Shown here: positions 1 to 8,517 of the stretch, piece after piece | How positions within the stretch are numbered: position 1 is the first letter of the stretch | Layout of the letters: each line of letters begins with the position of its first letter | DNA from: Patescibacteria group bacterium | GTDB taxonomy: Bacteria > Patescibacteriota > Gracilibacteria > UBA1369 | Direction: 5' to 3' | Assembly (NCBI GenBank): GCA_963169655.1 | Contig: CAUJCM010000004.1 | Coordinates: forward strand, 124,001-188,000 | DNA: 64,000 bases | Made by a program: the position numbers and the translations under genes | The notes under the pieces: model-generated | Database searches by the model: none | What the model was told of the DNA's origin: nothing | What the model saw: the letters and a program-made list of their open reading frames with translations, nothing else

Positions 1-222
1 AACATATCTAATATTCAGAACTATCCCTACAAATAATGATGCTAAATTACTACTAAAAGGGGTTTCACTGTTGTTTGGAATACCTGGATCTTGAACCATT
101 CCCTTGTAAAAAGTAATGTCAGGTAAATTTAAAGAAGCAGCATAAGAAATACCTGAAAAAAGAATAATTAAACTGATTATAATTAAAATTTGAAGAATAA
201 TTTTGGATTTTTTACTGGTCAT
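1..222 (-). CDS. secreted or membrane protein, partial (C-terminus outside window)
   Basis: An open frame starts at ATG 222-220 on the minus strand and runs off the left edge, giving 74 codons without a stop. The N-terminus is a typical signal peptide: several lysines, a long Ile/Leu core, then a SYAAS-type cleavage region. About 30 polar residues follow, and the visible end (SLFVGIVLN) looks like the start of a second membrane segment. A signal peptide, short polar stretch and membrane helix occur in small pilin-like proteins, but I do not recognise the family. It is divergent from secE. Confidence 0.55.
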   Translation of the reverse strand, partial: MTSKKSKIILQILIIISLIILFSGISYAASLNLPDITFYKGMVQDPGIPNNSETPFSSNLASLFVGIVLNIRYV

Positions 223-349
223 TAATCTTTTTTTGTGTTTTATTAATCCTTTTATTTTAACACTTTTTTGTTATTTTTTCAAAACTTCTTGATTATTCTT
301 TACTTATTTGCTTAAATTTCTTTGCTTTAACTTTAGCAAATTTTTAAAA

Positions 350-565
350 ATGACTGAAAAGAAAACAAATACTTTAGTAACTTATTTTACTGAAAGTTAT
401 AAAGAAATTAAAAAGACATCTTGGCCTACAAGCAAACAAGCTGTAAAATTAACTGTAATAGTTTTAAGTTTTTGCTTAGCTTCAATTGTTTTGATTTGGT
501 TGGCAGACTATATATTTAGTTTAGGATATGGAGAATTATTGAATTTATCATCTAATACTTTATAA
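350..565 (+). CDS. secE: preprotein translocase subunit SecE
   Basis: This 71-residue single-span protein is the SecE subunit that clamps SecY in the Sec translocon. It carries the family signature ahead of the helix (YKEIKKTSWPTSKQA), followed by one hydrophobic segment at about residues 35-60. I chose ATG 350 (MTEKK) over an upstream ATG at 308, because the extra 14 residues are atypical and 71 aa fits short bacterial SecE. It lies 4 bases before nusG, the standard secE-nusG-rplK-rplA order, so co-transcription is likely. Confidence 0.93.
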   Translation: MTEKKTNTLVTYFTESYKEIKKTSWPTSKQAVKLTVIVLSFCLASIVLIWLADYIFSLGYGELLNLSSNTL

Positions 566-569
566 AAAG

Positions 570-1115
570 ATGGCAAGACAAGCTGAAAATACAGGAAGAC
601 ATTGGTATGTAATACATACTTATTCAGGATATGAAGATGCAGTTGCTGAGGCATTAAAACAAAGGACTGATTCATTAAATATGCATGATTTTATTTTTGA
701 TGTGGTAGTGCCAAAAGAAACTCAAATTGTAATTAAAAAGAGTGAGCCTGTTACAGAAAAAAAGAGGATTTTCCCAGGTTATGTTTTAGTAGATATGATT
801 GTGACAGATGAAAGTTGGCATGTTGTTAGAAATACCCCAAATGTGACCGGTTTTGTAGGCTCTGGAACTATCCCTGTACCAGTTTCACCTGAGGAATTTA
901 ATATTGTAAAGAAGCAAATGGGTGAACAAGAAGCTAAATTTAAAATTGATTTCAATATTGGAGATCACGTTATGATTCTTGATGGTCCTTTTGTTAATTA
1001 TGATGGACTAGTTAATAAGGTAGATGAAGAGAAAGGAAAAGTTAAAGTACTTATTTCTATATTTGGACGTGAAACTCCTATTGAATTAGATTTCATTCAG
1101 GTTAAGAAAAAATAA
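570..1115 (+). CDS. nusG: transcription termination/antitermination protein NusG
   Basis: NusG (181 aa) binds RNA polymerase and couples transcription to Rho or the ribosome. The N-terminal NGN domain begins with RHWYVIHTYSGYE and contains the RIFPGYVLV core at about residue 65-75 and the TPNVTGFVG element. The C-terminal KOW domain has the DHVMILDGPFVNYDGLV motif and ends in the usual FGRETPIELDF stretch. Length and domain order are canonical. It follows secE by 4 bases, has no visible Shine-Dalgarno motif, and is separated from rplK by an unrelated membrane-protein gene. Confidence 0.96.
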   Translation: MARQAENTGRHWYVIHTYSGYEDAVAEALKQRTDSLNMHDFIFDVVVPKETQIVIKKSEPVTEKKRIFPGYVLVDMIVTDESWHVVRNTPNVTGFVGSGTIPVPVSPEEFNIVKKQMGEQEAKFKIDFNIGDHVMILDGPFVNYDGLVNKVDEEKGKVKVLISIFGRETPIELDFIQVKKK

Positions 1116-1155
1116 AAATTTACTTTTAAGAAAATAAATGTTTTAGTATTGCTAT

Positions 1156-1914
1156 ATGTATAGTAAATCTTCAACATCTTTAGCTTTTATTTCAATTCTA
1201 TCAATAATAATAGTTTTCTTTTTAGCAATTGATAATTTAAATAATAAGCCCATAAGAAAACCTTTTCCAACGTCTGGTTTTGATATTGGAGTAGAAGAAA
1301 GTGAAGAAACACAAAAAGAAGATTCATCTGGACAAGAAACTGATAATAATGTTATTGGATTTGAATTTTCTGGCAATCAAAAAATAGAAATAAAAGAAGC
1401 TAAAAATAACATAAAACTAGTTAAACTTGAACATCAAGAATTGCCTGCAAACACTATTATAAATAAAAATATTAATAGCGAGTTATTATATAAAGTTGGT
1501 TTTAGAGATTTTATTATTAAGCCAATACCTTTTAATAATAAATTATTTAATTATTTTAGATTGGATAGTCTTGAATATTTAAATATTCAAGAGAAGGAAG
1601 TTCATATTATAAGTAATTTAAAAAAGGAATTTATTTTAAATTTTTATGAATTTAATACTGATGAAAGTAGCCAAATTACAGAAGTATATGATTTTTTAAA
1701 GGCTAATATAAAAGATAATTTAAATGTGAGTGTAAATGAAACGAATCAATTTGGAATAGCATCATTTTTTATAAATTTTTCTGAAGGTAGTGATTATGCA
1801 TTTTTAGTTGTAAAAACACGAAGTAATGTGTATGCTTTGAGCTATCCAAAAGATAATAGTGACGGTATTTCTTATTATGAGTTAATCACTAAACTCTTTT
1901 TGGACCTAATTTAG
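1156..1914 (+). CDS. unrecognised membrane-anchored protein
   Basis: This 252-residue protein has one N-terminal hydrophobic segment at about residues 8-24, which would act as an uncleaved anchor or signal peptide. An acidic, low-complexity linker follows (about residues 40-65, rich in Glu, Ser and Gln), then a mixed alpha/beta region of about 190 residues that should lie outside the membrane. I do not recognise the family. It sits between nusG and rplK in the same direction, an unusual interruption of the conserved order. It ends in TAG and no ribosome-binding motif is visible. Confidence 0.72.
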   Translation: MYSKSSTSLAFISILSIIIVFFLAIDNLNNKPIRKPFPTSGFDIGVEESEETQKEDSSGQETDNNVIGFEFSGNQKIEIKEAKNNIKLVKLEHQELPANTIINKNINSELLYKVGFRDFIIKPIPFNNKLFNYFRLDSLEYLNIQEKEVHIISNLKKEFILNFYEFNTDESSQITEVYDFLKANIKDNLNVSVNETNQFGIASFFINFSEGSDYAFLVVKTRSNVYALSYPKDNSDGISYYELITKLFLDLI

Positions 1915-1966
1915 GCTAAGTAAGTGGCTTCTACATTTGCTAAGCAATTTATTAACTAATCTTATT

Positions 1967-2392
1967 ATGGCTAAAAAATTATTAACAATAATTAAATTAC
2001 AAATTGCTGCTGGTAAAGCAAATCCAGCTCCTCCAGTAGGACCGGCTCTTGGTCAACATGGTATTAATATTCCTGGATTTTGTAGTCAATTTAACGCTGC
2101 TACTTCTTCTATGGGTGATACAATTGTTCCTGTTGAAATTTCTGTATATGAAGATAAAAGCTTTACTTTTATTTTGAAAACACCTCCTGCTGCCGTGCTT
2201 ATTAAAAAAGCTTTAAATTTAAGCAAAGGATCTGGTACCCCTAATAAAGATAAAGTAGGTACTCTTACAAAAGCTCAATTAAAAGAAATAGCAGAAAAGA
2301 AAATGCCAGATTTAAATGCAAATGATATTGAAGGTGCAATGAAGATTATTGCTGGGACAGCGAGAAATATGGGTGTAAATGTAGAACAATAA
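1967..2392 (+). CDS. rplK: 50S ribosomal protein L11
   Basis: L11 (141 aa) binds the GTPase-associated region of 23S rRNA. The N-terminal domain shows the conserved [20 protein letters not shown] motif and [12 protein letters not shown]. The C-terminal RNA-binding domain has the [11 protein letters not shown] and [11 protein letters not shown] signatures. The ATG at 1967 (MAKKLL) fits the family length; an in-frame ATG at 1937 would add ten atypical residues. It is followed by a small membrane-protein gene, then the L1 leader and rplA. Confidence 0.97.
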   Translation: MAKKLLTIIKLQIAAGKANPAPPVGPALGQHGINIPGFCSQFNAATSSMGDTIVPVEISVYEDKSFTFILKTPPAAVLIKKALNLSKGSGTPNKDKVGTLTKAQLKEIAEKKMPDLNANDIEGAMKIIAGTARNMGVNVEQ

Positions 2393-2412
2393 TTTATTAA
2401 TTAAAAAATAAT

Positions 2413-2844
2413 ATGGCAGAAAAAAAAGAAACATCAAAATTTACAGCATTACAATATATTAGGACTATCTACTTAAGTTTAGCTGCAATTATAGGATTAA
2501 TTTGTTTTATTATTGGTGCTACTGGTGGTATTAAATTGATTTTAAATTACTGGCTTCCAGTAGATAATTATTATGGGTATTATGCTCCGTATGAAACAAC
2601 TCCTTGTGAAAGCCCTAAAATTACTTATGACGAAACTGGTAAGCAGATTTCATCTGTTCCACGTAGTGAGGCAGAAATAAAATTGTGTGAAAAAAGAACG
2701 GCTGAAAATCAAGATAAACAGAAAACAAGTGATTTTAATAGAGAATTGACAGAAGCTATTGCACTTTCATTTGTAGGATTTCCTGTTTGGTTATTACACT
2801 TTTGGGTAATGCAACAAGATTGGAAAAAAAGAAAAGAAGATTAA
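2413..2844 (+). CDS. small two-helix membrane protein (DUF5671-like), between rplK and rplA
   Basis: This 143-residue protein has two predicted membrane helices, at about residues 17-42 (LSLAAIIGLICFIIGATGG) and about 115-135 (IALSFVGFPVWLLHFWVM). A polar loop with two cysteines lies between them. The ending GFPVWLLHFWVMQQDWKKRKE resembles the DUF5671 pattern of small prokaryotic membrane proteins; that comparison is from memory. It sits 20 bases after rplK and upstream of the L1 leader hairpin, so it is probably co-transcribed with ribosomal protein genes. No function can be assigned. Confidence 0.75.
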   Translation: MAEKKETSKFTALQYIRTIYLSLAAIIGLICFIIGATGGIKLILNYWLPVDNYYGYYAPYETTPCESPKITYDETGKQISSVPRSEAEIKLCEKRTAENQDKQKTSDFNRELTEAIALSFVGFPVWLLHFWVMQQDWKKRKED

Positions 2845-2865
2845 TTAAAAATTTTATATTAAATA

Positions 2866-2899
2866 GTGGGAGCTGAATGTCGATTTAGCGTTTGACCAC
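2866..2899 (+). promoter_or_regulatory. L1-type ribosomal protein leader (autoregulatory hairpin) before rplA
   Basis: The RNA can fold as an outer GTGG/CCAC helix (2866-2869 with 2896-2899) around an inner 7-bp helix GCTGAAT/ATTTAGC (2872-2878 with 2883-2889) with a GTCG loop. The two helices are joined by an asymmetric internal loop, GA on the 5' side and GTTTGA on the 3' side. This matches the arrangement expected for the L1 binding site in mRNA, which mimics the L1 site in 23S rRNA and represses translation. It ends 12 bases before the rplA start codon. The fold is read directly; its function is inferred. Confidence 0.7.
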
Positions 2900-2911
2900 A
2901 AATAAATAACT

Positions 2912-3610
2912 ATGAAAAAAGGAAAGAAATATGTAAAAGTTGCTGAATTAGTTAATTCAGATAAACTTTATAATTTGAAAGAAGCTTGTGAACTTCTCAA
3001 AAAAACTTCAACAACTAAATTTAATTCTAGTTGTGAATTACATGTTAAACTTGGGGTAAATACAAAGGCTGCTGATCAAATGATAAGATCTACAATTTCA
3101 TTGCCTCATGGAACTGGAAAAGATGTTAGAGTGATTGCATTTGTTCAAGAAAGTCATGTAAAAGAGGCTAAAGATGCTGGTGCAATCAAGGCAGGACTTG
3201 AAGATTTGATAGAAGATATTATGAAAGGTTTTTTAGACTTTGATATTGCAGTAGCAAGTCCAGAAGTGATGAAAGACTTAGGAAAAATTGCTAAAACTTT
3301 AGGAACAAAAGGTTTAATGCCAAATCCTAAAGCTGGTACAGTGACCTCCGAAATAGGTAAAACTATCACAGATCTTAAAAAAGGTAGAGTAGAATATAGA
3401 ACTGATAAACAAGGACAAATCCATAATATTTTTGGTAAAGTTAGTTTCTCTGAAGAACAATTAGAAGAAAATTTAAAAACATTAATTAAAGCTATAGTTG
3501 ATTCCAGACCTGCTTCAGCAAAGGGTAACTACTTAATTAGCATGTCTGTTGCTACTACAATGGGTCCTGGCATTAAAATTGATATAAATGATATTGTAAA
3601 AAGTTTATAA
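2912..3610 (+). CDS. rplA: 50S ribosomal protein L1
   Basis: L1 (232 aa) forms the mobile L1 stalk and is the classic autogenous repressor of its own operon. The family signature is clear in the middle: GTKGLMPNPKAGTVT at about residues 131-145. The N-terminal KKGKKYVKV and the C-terminal YLISMSVATTMGPGIKID stretch are also typical. Length is normal. Some candidate-phyla lineages lack L1, so its presence excludes those groups. A strong terminator follows immediately, and rplJ-rplL are not adjacent. Confidence 0.97.
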   Translation: MKKGKKYVKVAELVNSDKLYNLKEACELLKKTSTTKFNSSCELHVKLGVNTKAADQMIRSTISLPHGTGKDVRVIAFVQESHVKEAKDAGAIKAGLEDLIEDIMKGFLDFDIAVASPEVMKDLGKIAKTLGTKGLMPNPKAGTVTSEIGKTITDLKKGRVEYRTDKQGQIHNIFGKVSFSEEQLEENLKTLIKAIVDSRPASAKGNYLISMSVATTMGPGIKIDINDIVKSL

Positions 3611-3632
3611 AAATTTGTAAGGTTAATACTTT

Positions 3633-3659
3633 AAAAAGGCCAATTAATTGGCCTTTTTT
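3633..3659. terminator. bidirectional intrinsic terminator after rplA
   Basis: A perfect palindrome with GGCCAATTAATTGGCC at its core is flanked by an A-run on the left and a T-run on the right. It is therefore a hairpin plus U-tract in both directions, placed between the convergent rplA and the minus-strand gene ending at 3681. Confidence 0.88.
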
Positions 3660-3680
3660 AATTTCATTTATTGCCAGCCT

Positions 3681-3977
3681 TTAGTTACATTTACTTGCTG
3701 AAAGTGATTGATGGTTTTCTTCCCCTTCTGGATAATAAATTTGATAACTAGACCCATCCTTGCATTTAACTTCAATCGTTTTGTCCCCTGTTGATTCTTC
3801 TTGTATATCTACACTTTTAATTTCGTTATTAAATTGTTTAAGTGACATATAATTATCATCAAGATTCTTTTTAGTTGAATACGAATAAATTATTGTAATT
3901 ATTAATCCAAATAAAATAGCAATGATTAATAATTTAAATTCTATTTTCAAATTTCTAAATTTATAAAATAATGTCAT
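3681..3977 (-). CDS. small single-pass membrane protein, unknown
   Basis: This 98-residue protein has one hydrophobic helix at about residues 15-33 (LLIIAILFGLIITIIYSYS). A polar extracytoplasmic-looking domain of about 60 residues follows, with two cysteines (KCKDG and the C-terminal SKCN). The helix followed by a short domain ending in a GSSYQIYYPEG-like strand slightly recalls the N-terminal domain of FtsH, but no AAA or protease part follows. Its start overlaps the end of the YqhQ-like gene by 17 bases, so translation is probably coupled. Confidence 0.68.
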   Translation of the reverse strand: MTLFYKFRNLKIEFKLLIIAILFGLIITIIYSYSTKKNLDDNYMSLKQFNNEIKSVDIQEESTGDKTIEVKCKDGSSYQIYYPEGEENHQSLSASKCN

Positions 3978-4908
3978 TTTTATTTTTGTAATCTTCTTCT
4001 AGATTTAAGGCCAAGTTTAAAGAATGAATAGCAACTTCTAGCATCTTATCATCCGGTTCTTTTGTTGTAACTCTTTGCATCAATAAGCCTGGGAAAGAAA
4101 TAATCTTATAAAATATTCTTTCACTATGTTTAGCTGAAATTTTTAATAATTCATAAGAAATACCAGCTATTAGTGGTAAAGCTGCTAATCTAATTAAAAA
4201 ATTTAAGATAAAATTTGGATTTTTAGGAATTAAAGTGAATAAAACAATACTAATCAAAAAAACAACTATGATAAAACTTGTTCCACATCTTGGATGGAAT
4301 CTTGTTTGATTTCTTGCATTCTCTACCGTTAAATCTAAACCATTCTCATATGTCATTATAGTTTTGTGTTCAGCACCATGATACATAAAGACTCTTTTCA
4401 TATCAGGTAATAAAGATATTAAACTTATATAACCAACAAAAATAAATATTTTTAAAAATCCGTCTATAAAATTATATATTAAATAATTATTATTGATGGC
4501 TTCACTATTAGAACTTATAAAATCAGTAACGAATAAAGGAATAAATTTAAATAATAAAATTGCAAGAAATAAACCAAATATCATAGAAGCAGCTAAAGTA
4601 ATATTATTCCAAATACTAGGCTTATCAGCTTTCTCCTGTGCCTCTTCATTTAATGAAATAGCTGTTGAAAAATTTAATGCTTTAGTTCCAATGATCATCA
4701 TTTCAAACATATTAATAATTCCTCTTAAAAATGGGATATTTAAAGCTCTTAACCTAGCAGTAATATTAATATATTTTTCTTTTTTCTCTGCAATATTGCC
4801 TTGAGGAGTACGCACAGCTATTGTATTAAAATGTGGAGATCTCATTAAAATCCCTTCTATTAAAGCTTGACCACCTACAGCAAAATCAATTTTCTCAATG
4901 TTTCTCAT
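3961..4908 (-). CDS. DUF1385 / YqhQ-like membrane protein
   Basis: This 315-residue protein belongs to the DUF1385 family (Bacillus YqhQ). The family N-terminus GGQALIEGILMRSP is at about residues 12-25. The conserved YHGAEHKTIMTYENG and ARNQTRFHPRCGTSF blocks lie in the middle, and MQRVTTKEPDDKMLEVAI near the end. Hydrophobic segments are at about 105-130, 150-170, 215-235 and 240-260. The conserved His, Cys and Glu residues suggest a metal site, but the biochemical role of the family is unsettled. It is divergent from dut. Confidence 0.85.
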   Translation of the reverse strand: MRNIEKIDFAVGGQALIEGILMRSPHFNTIAVRTPQGNIAEKKEKYINITARLRALNIPFLRGIINMFEMMIIGTKALNFSTAISLNEEAQEKADKPSIWNNITLAASMIFGLFLAILLFKFIPLFVTDFISSNSEAINNNYLIYNFIDGFLKIFIFVGYISLISLLPDMKRVFMYHGAEHKTIMTYENGLDLTVENARNQTRFHPRCGTSFIIVVFLISIVLFTLIPKNPNFILNFLIRLAALPLIAGISYELLKISAKHSERIFYKIISFPGLLMQRVTTKEPDDKMLEVAIHSLNLALNLEEDYKNKNDIIL

Positions 4909-5030
4909 TATATTTTTTTAAAGTAATTTAATGGTAACCAAGTATCAGACAAATTGGCAAATCAAAATCTCTTAAAATACTTGGATTTTTTACGCTTGCA
5001 GTCTAAATTATTACATAATAATTGTGAAAT

Positions 5031-5471
5031 ATGAATAAAGTTTTAATTAAAAGAATAGACAAAAATATTCCTTTGCCAAAATATGAAACTCAAGGATCAG
5101 TTGCTTTTGATTTTGTGACAAGGTTAGACACCATAATACCTGCTAAAGAATTAGCTTTAATTCCAAGTAATGTGATTGTAAAAGTGCCAGAAGGTTATAT
5201 GCTCTGTCTTGCTTCAAGAAGTAGTACCCCTTTAAAAAGAAGACTCTTAACTCCTCATGGATTTGGTGTTATAGATTTGGATTATCACGGACCAAATGAC
5301 GAAATTAAAGTAATGGTATTTAATTTTAGTGATCAGGAAGTTACTATTGAAAAAGGTGCTCGCATTGCACAAGGTATTTTTATTAAAATTGATAAGTTTG
5401 AATTTGAAGAAGTAGAACAAATAGATGCTCAAGATAGAGGAGGATTTGGGTCTACTGGAACTAATATATAA
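5031..5471 (+). CDS. dut: dUTP diphosphatase (dUTPase)
   Basis: The enzyme (146 aa) hydrolyses dUTP to dUMP and pyrophosphate, which keeps uracil out of DNA and feeds dTMP synthesis. The five trimeric-dUTPase motifs are in order: GSVAFDF (22-28, more usually an AGYD-type motif), ASRSS (61-65), GVIDLDYHGPNDEI (79-92), RIAQGIF (111-117) and the glycine-rich RGGFGSTG (136-143). It starts a compact operon with a thymidylate-kinase-like gene (10 bases downstream) and folD. Confidence 0.94.
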   Translation: MNKVLIKRIDKNIPLPKYETQGSVAFDFVTRLDTIIPAKELALIPSNVIVKVPEGYMLCLASRSSTPLKRRLLTPHGFGVIDLDYHGPNDEIKVMVFNFSDQEVTIEKGARIAQGIFIKIDKFEFEEVEQIDAQDRGGFGSTGTNI

Positions 5472-5480
5472 ATCAAAAAT

Positions 5481-6080
5481 ATGAAGAGAGGAAAATTGAT
5501 CACAATTTATGGCATTAACAACATTGGAAAATCAACACAATGTAAAATTCTTTTAGAGTATTTAAAAAAAGAGGGATTTGACGCTATTTACTTAAAATAT
5601 CCAGTTTATAGTGTTGAGCCTTCAGGTGTGTATATCAATCAAGTGCTAAGGAACTCAGGAAATAAGCAAAATATAAGTGAAGATGAATTACAAATGTGGT
5701 ACACAATTAATCGTTATCAATTTGAGCCTGAATTAAAGCAAATGCTTGAAGAAGGAAAAATTGTTATTGCTGAGGACTATATTGCAACTGGACTAGCTTG
5801 GGGAAGTGCAAAAGGTGCAAGTCTTGATTGGTTAATGGAAATGAATAAATATCTCTTAAAAGAAGATTTAGCAATATATTTAAAAGGTAAAAGACATTTA
5901 CAAGCTAGAGAATCTAATCATTTGCATGAAAACAATGAAGATTTAATTGAAGCTTGCCAATTTATTTATGATAATTTGGCAATAAAGTTTAATTGGACCA
6001 AGATAAATGTTAAGGAATCAATTGGTGAAACATCTGAGGATTTGTGGAATGTAATTAGTAAATTTTTAAAAGAAAAATAA
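5481..6080 (+). CDS. tmk: thymidylate kinase (dTMP kinase-like)
   Basis: This 199-residue P-loop kinase should phosphorylate dTMP to dTDP. The Walker A is GINNIGKST (residues 11-19). The DR[YH]-type catalytic/Mg segment is replaced by AEDYIATGLAWG (about residues 97-108), a variant found in divergent dTMP-kinase-like proteins. The central LQMWYTINRYQFEPEL region fits the family helix contacting the base. Its position between dut and folD, 3 bases before the latter, supports a thymidylate role. A second, more canonical dTMP kinase lies at 26563-27174, so substrate division between the two is unclear. Confidence 0.82.
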   Translation: MKRGKLITIYGINNIGKSTQCKILLEYLKKEGFDAIYLKYPVYSVEPSGVYINQVLRNSGNKQNISEDELQMWYTINRYQFEPELKQMLEEGKIVIAEDYIATGLAWGSAKGASLDWLMEMNKYLLKEDLAIYLKGKRHLQARESNHLHENNEDLIEACQFIYDNLAIKFNWTKINVKESIGETSEDLWNVISKFLKEK

Positions 6081-6082
6081 AT

Positions 6083-6949
6083 ATGACCAATAAAGTAATG
6101 GATGGATTGACTGTAGCTAATAGTATTTATGCAGAAATTAAAAAACAATATGCAAAATTATTTAAGCAAGTAAAGGTTAAGCCTAAGTTGGTTATAGTTT
6201 TAGTAGGTAATGATGAATCTAGTTTGATTTATGTGAAACAAAAGATATATGCCTGCAAAATGCTAGGATTTGAATGTGTATTATCACATTTAAATAATCT
6301 AAATGGACTAAATAGTGAGGATATAAAAAATACCATACATAAATATAATCAAGATGAAAGTGTTCATGGGATAATAGTGCAAATGCCTTTGCCAACAGGA
6401 TTTAGACATGAGGAAATATTAATGAGTATTGATCCTAAAAAAGATGTAGATGGGCTTCATCCGGTTAATTATGGTTTATTATCTTTAGGTAAATCTTTTG
6501 AAAATATTTTACCTTGTACAGCATTGGGCGTTTTAAAATTGCTAGAATATTATAAAATTAATTGTAATGGAAAAAATGTAGTTGTTGTAGGTTCAGGTAT
6601 TGTTGCAGGAAAAGCTGTTTCTTTAGCATTAAGTAATAGGAAATCAACCGTAACTATCTGTAATAGTAAAACTAAAAATTTAAAAAATTATACTTTGAAA
6701 GCTGATATTTTAATAAGTGCAACTGGAAAATCTAAGCTAATAAAAACCAATATGGTGAAAAAAGGTGTTGTTGTTATTGATATTGGAATTTCCAGACTTA
6801 AAAATGGAAAATTAAGTGGAGATGTTGATTTTAAGAGGGTAATTGAAAAAGTAAAATTGATTAGTCCAGTTCCTGGTGGAGTTGGTAAATTAACCGTTGC
6901 TTCGTTAATGTTTAACTTGTTTGAAGCATACAAGAAATCTATCAGTTAA
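6083..6949 (+). CDS. folD: bifunctional methylenetetrahydrofolate dehydrogenase/cyclohydrolase FolD
   Basis: FolD (288 aa) interconverts 5,10-methylene-, methenyl- and 10-formyl-THF for purine, thymidylate and formyl-Met synthesis. The catalytic SLIYVKQK segment (Tyr50, Lys54) is intact. The QMPLPTGF, KDVDGLHPVNYG and PCTALGVL blocks are present, as are the Rossmann motif VVVGSGIVAGKAV and the C-terminal SPVPGGVGKLTVASL. Length is normal. It is third in the dut-tmk-folD operon; no thymidylate synthase gene is in the window. Confidence 0.95.
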   Translation: MTNKVMDGLTVANSIYAEIKKQYAKLFKQVKVKPKLVIVLVGNDESSLIYVKQKIYACKMLGFECVLSHLNNLNGLNSEDIKNTIHKYNQDESVHGIIVQMPLPTGFRHEEILMSIDPKKDVDGLHPVNYGLLSLGKSFENILPCTALGVLKLLEYYKINCNGKNVVVVGSGIVAGKAVSLALSNRKSTVTICNSKTKNLKNYTLKADILISATGKSKLIKTNMVKKGVVVIDIGISRLKNGKLSGDVDFKRVIEKVKLISPVPGGVGKLTVASLMFNLFEAYKKSIS

Positions 6950-6953
6950 TCTG

Positions 6954-6982
6954 TTGACAGAGTCTTTTCAAATAAGCATAAT
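6954..6982 (+). promoter_or_regulatory. sigma70-type promoter
   Basis: A consensus -35 TTGACA (6954-6959), 17-bp spacer and CATAAT -10 (6977-6982) lie just after folD. They would start transcription about 17 bases upstream of the ORF at 7006. Confidence 0.6.
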
Positions 6983-7005
6983 ATATCCTATTATTCTCTC
7001 ACTTT

Positions 7006-7527
7006 ATGGAGAAAAGGTTTAAACTTTTTATAAATACCGATTTTCAAGAAAATATTAAAAATCAACAAAAAGTTGATAGTGATCTTAAACAAGTAGAGGA
7101 ATTTGAATATTTACTAAATGAATTACTAAATATTGATGACAATGACTTCTTATGGTTAAGAAAATTTATAGATAGTTTGACGGAATTACCTGGAAAATAC
7201 CAATATAATTATTTTATAGAAGAATATTGGAGTGTTTTTAAGAGATTATTTGACTTAAGTGATGAAATTTATGGAACACAAAATTTTCATCGAAAAATTA
7301 ATTATTTTTCACTTTTAGTATATTTAGATTTTATTTTTATTAAATTTCCTTACTTTTTCCAAAATAATTTAAATCTGTTTAATGAAATAAAATATCATCA
7401 TAATTTAGAAAGATTTAAAAAAGTCTATGTTCAAAAGCTTCTAATATATGAACAATATGACTTCAATAACGAAAAAAATAATTCTATTTTCGAAATCAAG
7501 AAGGCTATTATTAGTACATTAAAATAG
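7006..7527 (+). CDS. unrecognised cytoplasmic protein
   Basis: This 173-residue protein has no signal peptide and no clear membrane segment. It is rich in Asn, Phe, Tyr and charged residues and appears mostly helical. I recognise no motif. It has its own good promoter, a 21-base gap from that promoter to ATG, and ends in TAG. It is a lineage-specific protein as far as I can tell. Confidence 0.6.
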   Translation: MEKRFKLFINTDFQENIKNQQKVDSDLKQVEEFEYLLNELLNIDDNDFLWLRKFIDSLTELPGKYQYNYFIEEYWSVFKRLFDLSDEIYGTQNFHRKINYFSLLVYLDFIFIKFPYFFQNNLNLFNEIKYHHNLERFKKVYVQKLLIYEQYDFNNEKNNSIFEIKKAIISTLK

Positions 7528-7534
7528 CATTTTC

Positions 7535-7562
7535 TTGTAATAATATGTCTTTATGCTATAAT
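7535..7562 (+). promoter_or_regulatory. promoter that decides the start of the following gene
   Basis: TTGTAA (7535-7540), 16-bp spacer, TATAAT (7557-7562). Transcription would begin near 7569, downstream of an in-frame ATG at 7545. This favours the ATG at 7590 for the next gene. Confidence 0.6.
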
Positions 7563-7589
7563 ATATTGATATATTATTTTAATAAGTAT

Positions 7590-8510
7590 ATGAGAGCACA
7601 ACAAAAGACTTTATTAGGATTAGGAGATGAAAGTGAAAAAGAAAATGGAAATATAAAAAAGAATGATTCAAATGATGTAAAATCTCTGTCTTCAGTGAGT
7701 TCTCATCTTCTTCAAGCTCCAAAGGAAGAAGTAAAATTGCTAGAAAAACCCCAAACTGCAAATGAAGTTCAAGATATTCAAAAAAAAGTGCATTTTGAGA
7801 TAGATTTGGCAAATACTGGTTATTCAACAGAAATTAAGGAAGTCAATGGCAATCCTCTTTTATTGGGAATATTTAATAATGGACGTGTCTTGCCTGAATC
7901 ACATTTAAAAAAGAATGTGAGATTAGCTTATTTAAATAGCTCGGAAAAGAATAATGAATTAAAAATTAGAGGTGTGGAGGTTTACTCTCCAATGGGAACT
8001 GATAGAACTGAATTGAAAAAAATGATTATTGATAAAAAACAAAGTAAAAAAGGAGTGGTTGATAGATTTGTATTAAGTTTGGATCTTGAAAATAGACTTA
8101 TAGATGTAGAAGCAAATGAAGAAGGTCCAAGGGCTTTTATTTTAAGGAGTGGAAAACTCGTTTCTGGAGGTAAAAACAGCTTCTTTTCTTTAAAAAATGA
8201 TATTTTGGATGCAAGTAATGCGAGTAGTTTACAATTAGGGAAAGGCGATTCAATTTTGGTTTTAACAAAGAAAATACAAGATGCTTTAGTACAACAAACT
8301 ACAAGGGATACTGAAATGTCTAGCGACTATTACAATAATACTTTAGCAAATCAAATTCAAAATATTATGTTTAAAAATAAATCTAAAAATGGAATTTTAA
8401 ATGTAAGGGCCGTGTTTGATGAAATTAGTAATATATATGGTCATTATATGAAAGACACGCCTGAAACTGAATTAGTGACTTCAAGCATAATGGTGTATCA
8501 ATTGGGTTAA
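7590..8510 (+). CDS. unknown protein, faintly PP2C-like
   Basis: This is 306 residues from ATG 7590; the in-frame ATG at 7545 lies upstream of the predicted transcription start. The first 75 residues are charged and low-complexity. The rest looks like a beta-rich domain. The segments EGPRAFILRSGKLVSG and LGKGDSILVLTKKIQDAL recall the C-terminal half of PP2C/SpoIIE phosphatases (the GD..LL.TDG motif). However, the metal-binding aspartates DG and DN are not visible, so it would be an inactive relative if related at all. The call is weak. Confidence 0.6.
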   Translation: MRAQQKTLLGLGDESEKENGNIKKNDSNDVKSLSSVSSHLLQAPKEEVKLLEKPQTANEVQDIQKKVHFEIDLANTGYSTEIKEVNGNPLLLGIFNNGRVLPESHLKKNVRLAYLNSSEKNNELKIRGVEVYSPMGTDRTELKKMIIDKKQSKKGVVDRFVLSLDLENRLIDVEANEEGPRAFILRSGKLVSGGKNSFFSLKNDILDASNASSLQLGKGDSILVLTKKIQDALVQQTTRDTEMSSDYYNNTLANQIQNIMFKNKSKNGILNVRAVFDEISNIYGHYMKDTPETELVTSSIMVYQLG

Positions 8511-8517
8511 ATATACA

